Origin: JAGXLP01 sp042218715
Lineage (GTDB): Bacteria; Bipolaricaulota; Bipolaricaulia; M55B111
Direction: 5' to 3'
Length of the DNA stretch: 7,077 nt
Assembly: GCA_042218715.1 (NCBI GenBank)
Contig: JBDGQU010000065.1
Coordinates: 1 to 7,077, forward strand
The position numbers were made by a program, and so were the translations under genes. Below, piece after piece: positions 6,578-7,077 of this stretch; position 1 is the stretch's first letter; the number at the start of each line of letters is the position of its first letter. Below the pieces are notes generated by a model. That model saw nothing but the letters and a program-made list of their open reading frames with translations, had not been told where the DNA came from and made no database searches.

Positions 6578-6744
6578 AGAGCATCTATCCACGGCAAACT
6601 GCTCGAAAGGGCGGGGCGCAAAGTTGCGGCCTTCAAGCACGAAAAGGCGAACTCGAGGAGACTCGAGGGCGCAAAACCACGGACCCTCAACCGGGTAGCC
6701 GGGTTACCGTAATCCTTGGTGGTGGACGGGCTACTGGATGCTCT
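6578..6744 (+). promoter_or_regulatory. Cyclic-di-GMP-I (GEMM-I) riboswitch with a duplicated 5' half
   Basis: The RNA matches the conserved GEMM-I core. GGCAAA (6593-6598) leads to a six-pair hairpin capped by a GAAA tetraloop (6599-6614), then GGCGCAAAG (6615-6623). The 3' core GGGTAGCCGGGTTACCG is at 6693-6709. In this family the paired G and C positions and the A of GCAAA bind c-di-GMP, and the GNRA loop docks into a receptor in the third helix. A second 5' half (6646-6691) with its own GAGA-capped hairpin is inserted before the single 3' core. A ten-pair helix, AGAGCATCTA (6578-6587) with TGGATGCTCT (6735-6744), encloses the whole. Its position just before a secreted-protein gene is typical. 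Which 5' half forms the binding pocket is not clear. Confidence 0.88.
6593..6691 (+). repeat. Two diverged copies of the c-di-GMP-I aptamer 5' half, 53 nt apart
   Basis: Copy A (6593-6637) and copy B (6646-6691) align at a fixed 53-nt offset. Identities fall in the loop and ligand-binding parts: GGC, AA before the stem, the GNRA loop (GAAA and GAGA), and GGCGCAAA. The hairpin arms (6599-6604/6609-6614 and 6652-6657/6662-6667) differ in sequence, but each still pairs over six positions, so pairing has been conserved. Only one 3' core follows. Confidence 0.75.
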
Positions 6745-6748
6745 CCTT

Positions 6749-6767
6749 ATCACCTGGAGGTGTTTTT
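6749..6767 (+). promoter_or_regulatory. Ribosome-binding-site hairpin, likely riboswitch expression platform
   Basis: CACC (6751-6754) can pair with GGTG (6759-6762) around TGGA, burying the GGAGG (6756-6760) that serves GTG 6769. Five T (6763-6767) follow. Alternatively GGTGGT (6718-6723) can pair with ATCACC (6749-6754), which would leave the GGAGG more open. GTGGA (6722-6726) can also close the aptamer by pairing with TCCAC (6588-6592), so these helices compete. The switching model is inferred. Confidence 0.42.
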
Positions 6768-6768
6768 C

Positions 6769-7077
6769 GTGAAGAAGTTATCTTTATCAAAGTCCCTGCT
6801 CTTGCTTGCCCTAGCAGTAGGCCTGATAGGGCTGGGGACTCCGGTGGTCCGGGCTGATGAGCATACCAAATCGAACGAGGTTTACTGGACCCTGGACGGC
6901 TGTTGGATTAATATCGATATTGGCTCCGAAGGCGGTTCCGTAAACTACGACTTGGGCACAGTATCCAATTATTCACCGGAAGATTTCATAAATAATGATG
7001 GGAGTCCGCAAGGGGTTCAGGTAACGACAAACTGCAACCAAGGGTATACGGTCAATGTGCAAGCTACTCAGTTTGAC
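6769..7077 (+). CDS. c-di-GMP-riboswitch-controlled secreted protein (3' end outside window)
   Basis: The frame opens at GTG 6769, 8 nt after GGAGG (6756-6760), and stays open for 103 codons to the window edge, so the gene is partial. The N-terminus is a clear signal peptide: KK, a Leu/Ala/Gly-rich core of about 16 residues, then VRA|D with predicted cleavage after Ala30. The mature part begins with a Trp/Cys-containing strand (VYWTLDGCWINIDIG) and a pattern ending NCNQGYTVNVQA. That resembles the repetitive beta-sandwich domains of cell-surface and extracellular matrix proteins. The two cysteines seen (residues 47 and 93) could pair. No named family is assigned. The riboswitch upstream suggests production is tied to the motile/sessile switch, as for adhesins and other surface proteins in related bacteria. 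The start resembles that of the 1971 gene (GGAGGTG, then GTG AAA/G AAG). Confidence 0.82.
   Translation, partial: MKKLSLSKSLLLLALAVGLIGLGTPVVRADEHTKSNEVYWTLDGCWINIDIGSEGGSVNYDLGTVSNYSPEDFINNDGSPQGVQVTTNCNQGYTVNVQATQFD

Noticed and set aside
6547..6753. 68-codon minus-strand ORF
   Set aside because: It is antisense to the structured riboswitch; the conserved bases there are explained by the RNA, and there is no start signal.

Overview
The window looks like chromosomal DNA from an anaerobic Gram-positive-type bacterium of the Firmicutes/Halanaerobiia or a related thermophilic or halophilic lineage. This is inferred from strong GGAGG ribosome binding sites, frequent GTG starts, Sec-type signal peptides, a cyclic-di-GMP-I (GEMM-I) riboswitch and glutamate/lysine-rich proteins. 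No taxonomic marker gene is present, so the assignment is tentative.

Layout. Positions 1-1892 hold a plus-strand transcription unit: a TATAAT-type promoter, a small membrane-protein reading frame that may be frameshifted, and an overlapping ABC-2 type transporter pair (ATPase 317-1243, permease 1230-1892). A secreted protein with a PsbP-like (DUF1795-like) motif follows at 1971-2570 on the same strand. On the minus strand, 2702-3484 encodes an exported protein of unknown function with a roughly 90-residue Glu/Lys tail. It is driven by a good TTGACA-17-TATCAT promoter. A non-coding stretch of about 500 nt leads to 4121-4849, a stand-alone protein resembling the C-terminal alpha/beta domain of pyruvate kinase. 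Convergent to it, 4988-5686 (minus) encodes a class I SAM-dependent methyltransferase.

The last part, 5687-6768, is more than 1 kb without a convincing protein gene, but it is not empty. A near-consensus promoter (6315-6343) followed within about 45 nt by a strong intrinsic terminator (6388-6418) suggests a small RNA of about 70 nt. Downstream lies a c-di-GMP-I riboswitch (about 6578-6744). Its 5' half, the GGC / GNRA-capped hairpin / GCGCAAA module, is present twice 53 nt apart, but only one 3' half exists. The riboswitch precedes a secreted protein starting at GTG 6769 and running off the window, so that exported protein is probably controlled by the motile/sessile second messenger.

The genes do not form one pathway. 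Three encode exported proteins and one a membrane exporter, so the shared theme is the cell envelope. The most unusual element is the RNA architecture at 6579-6767.
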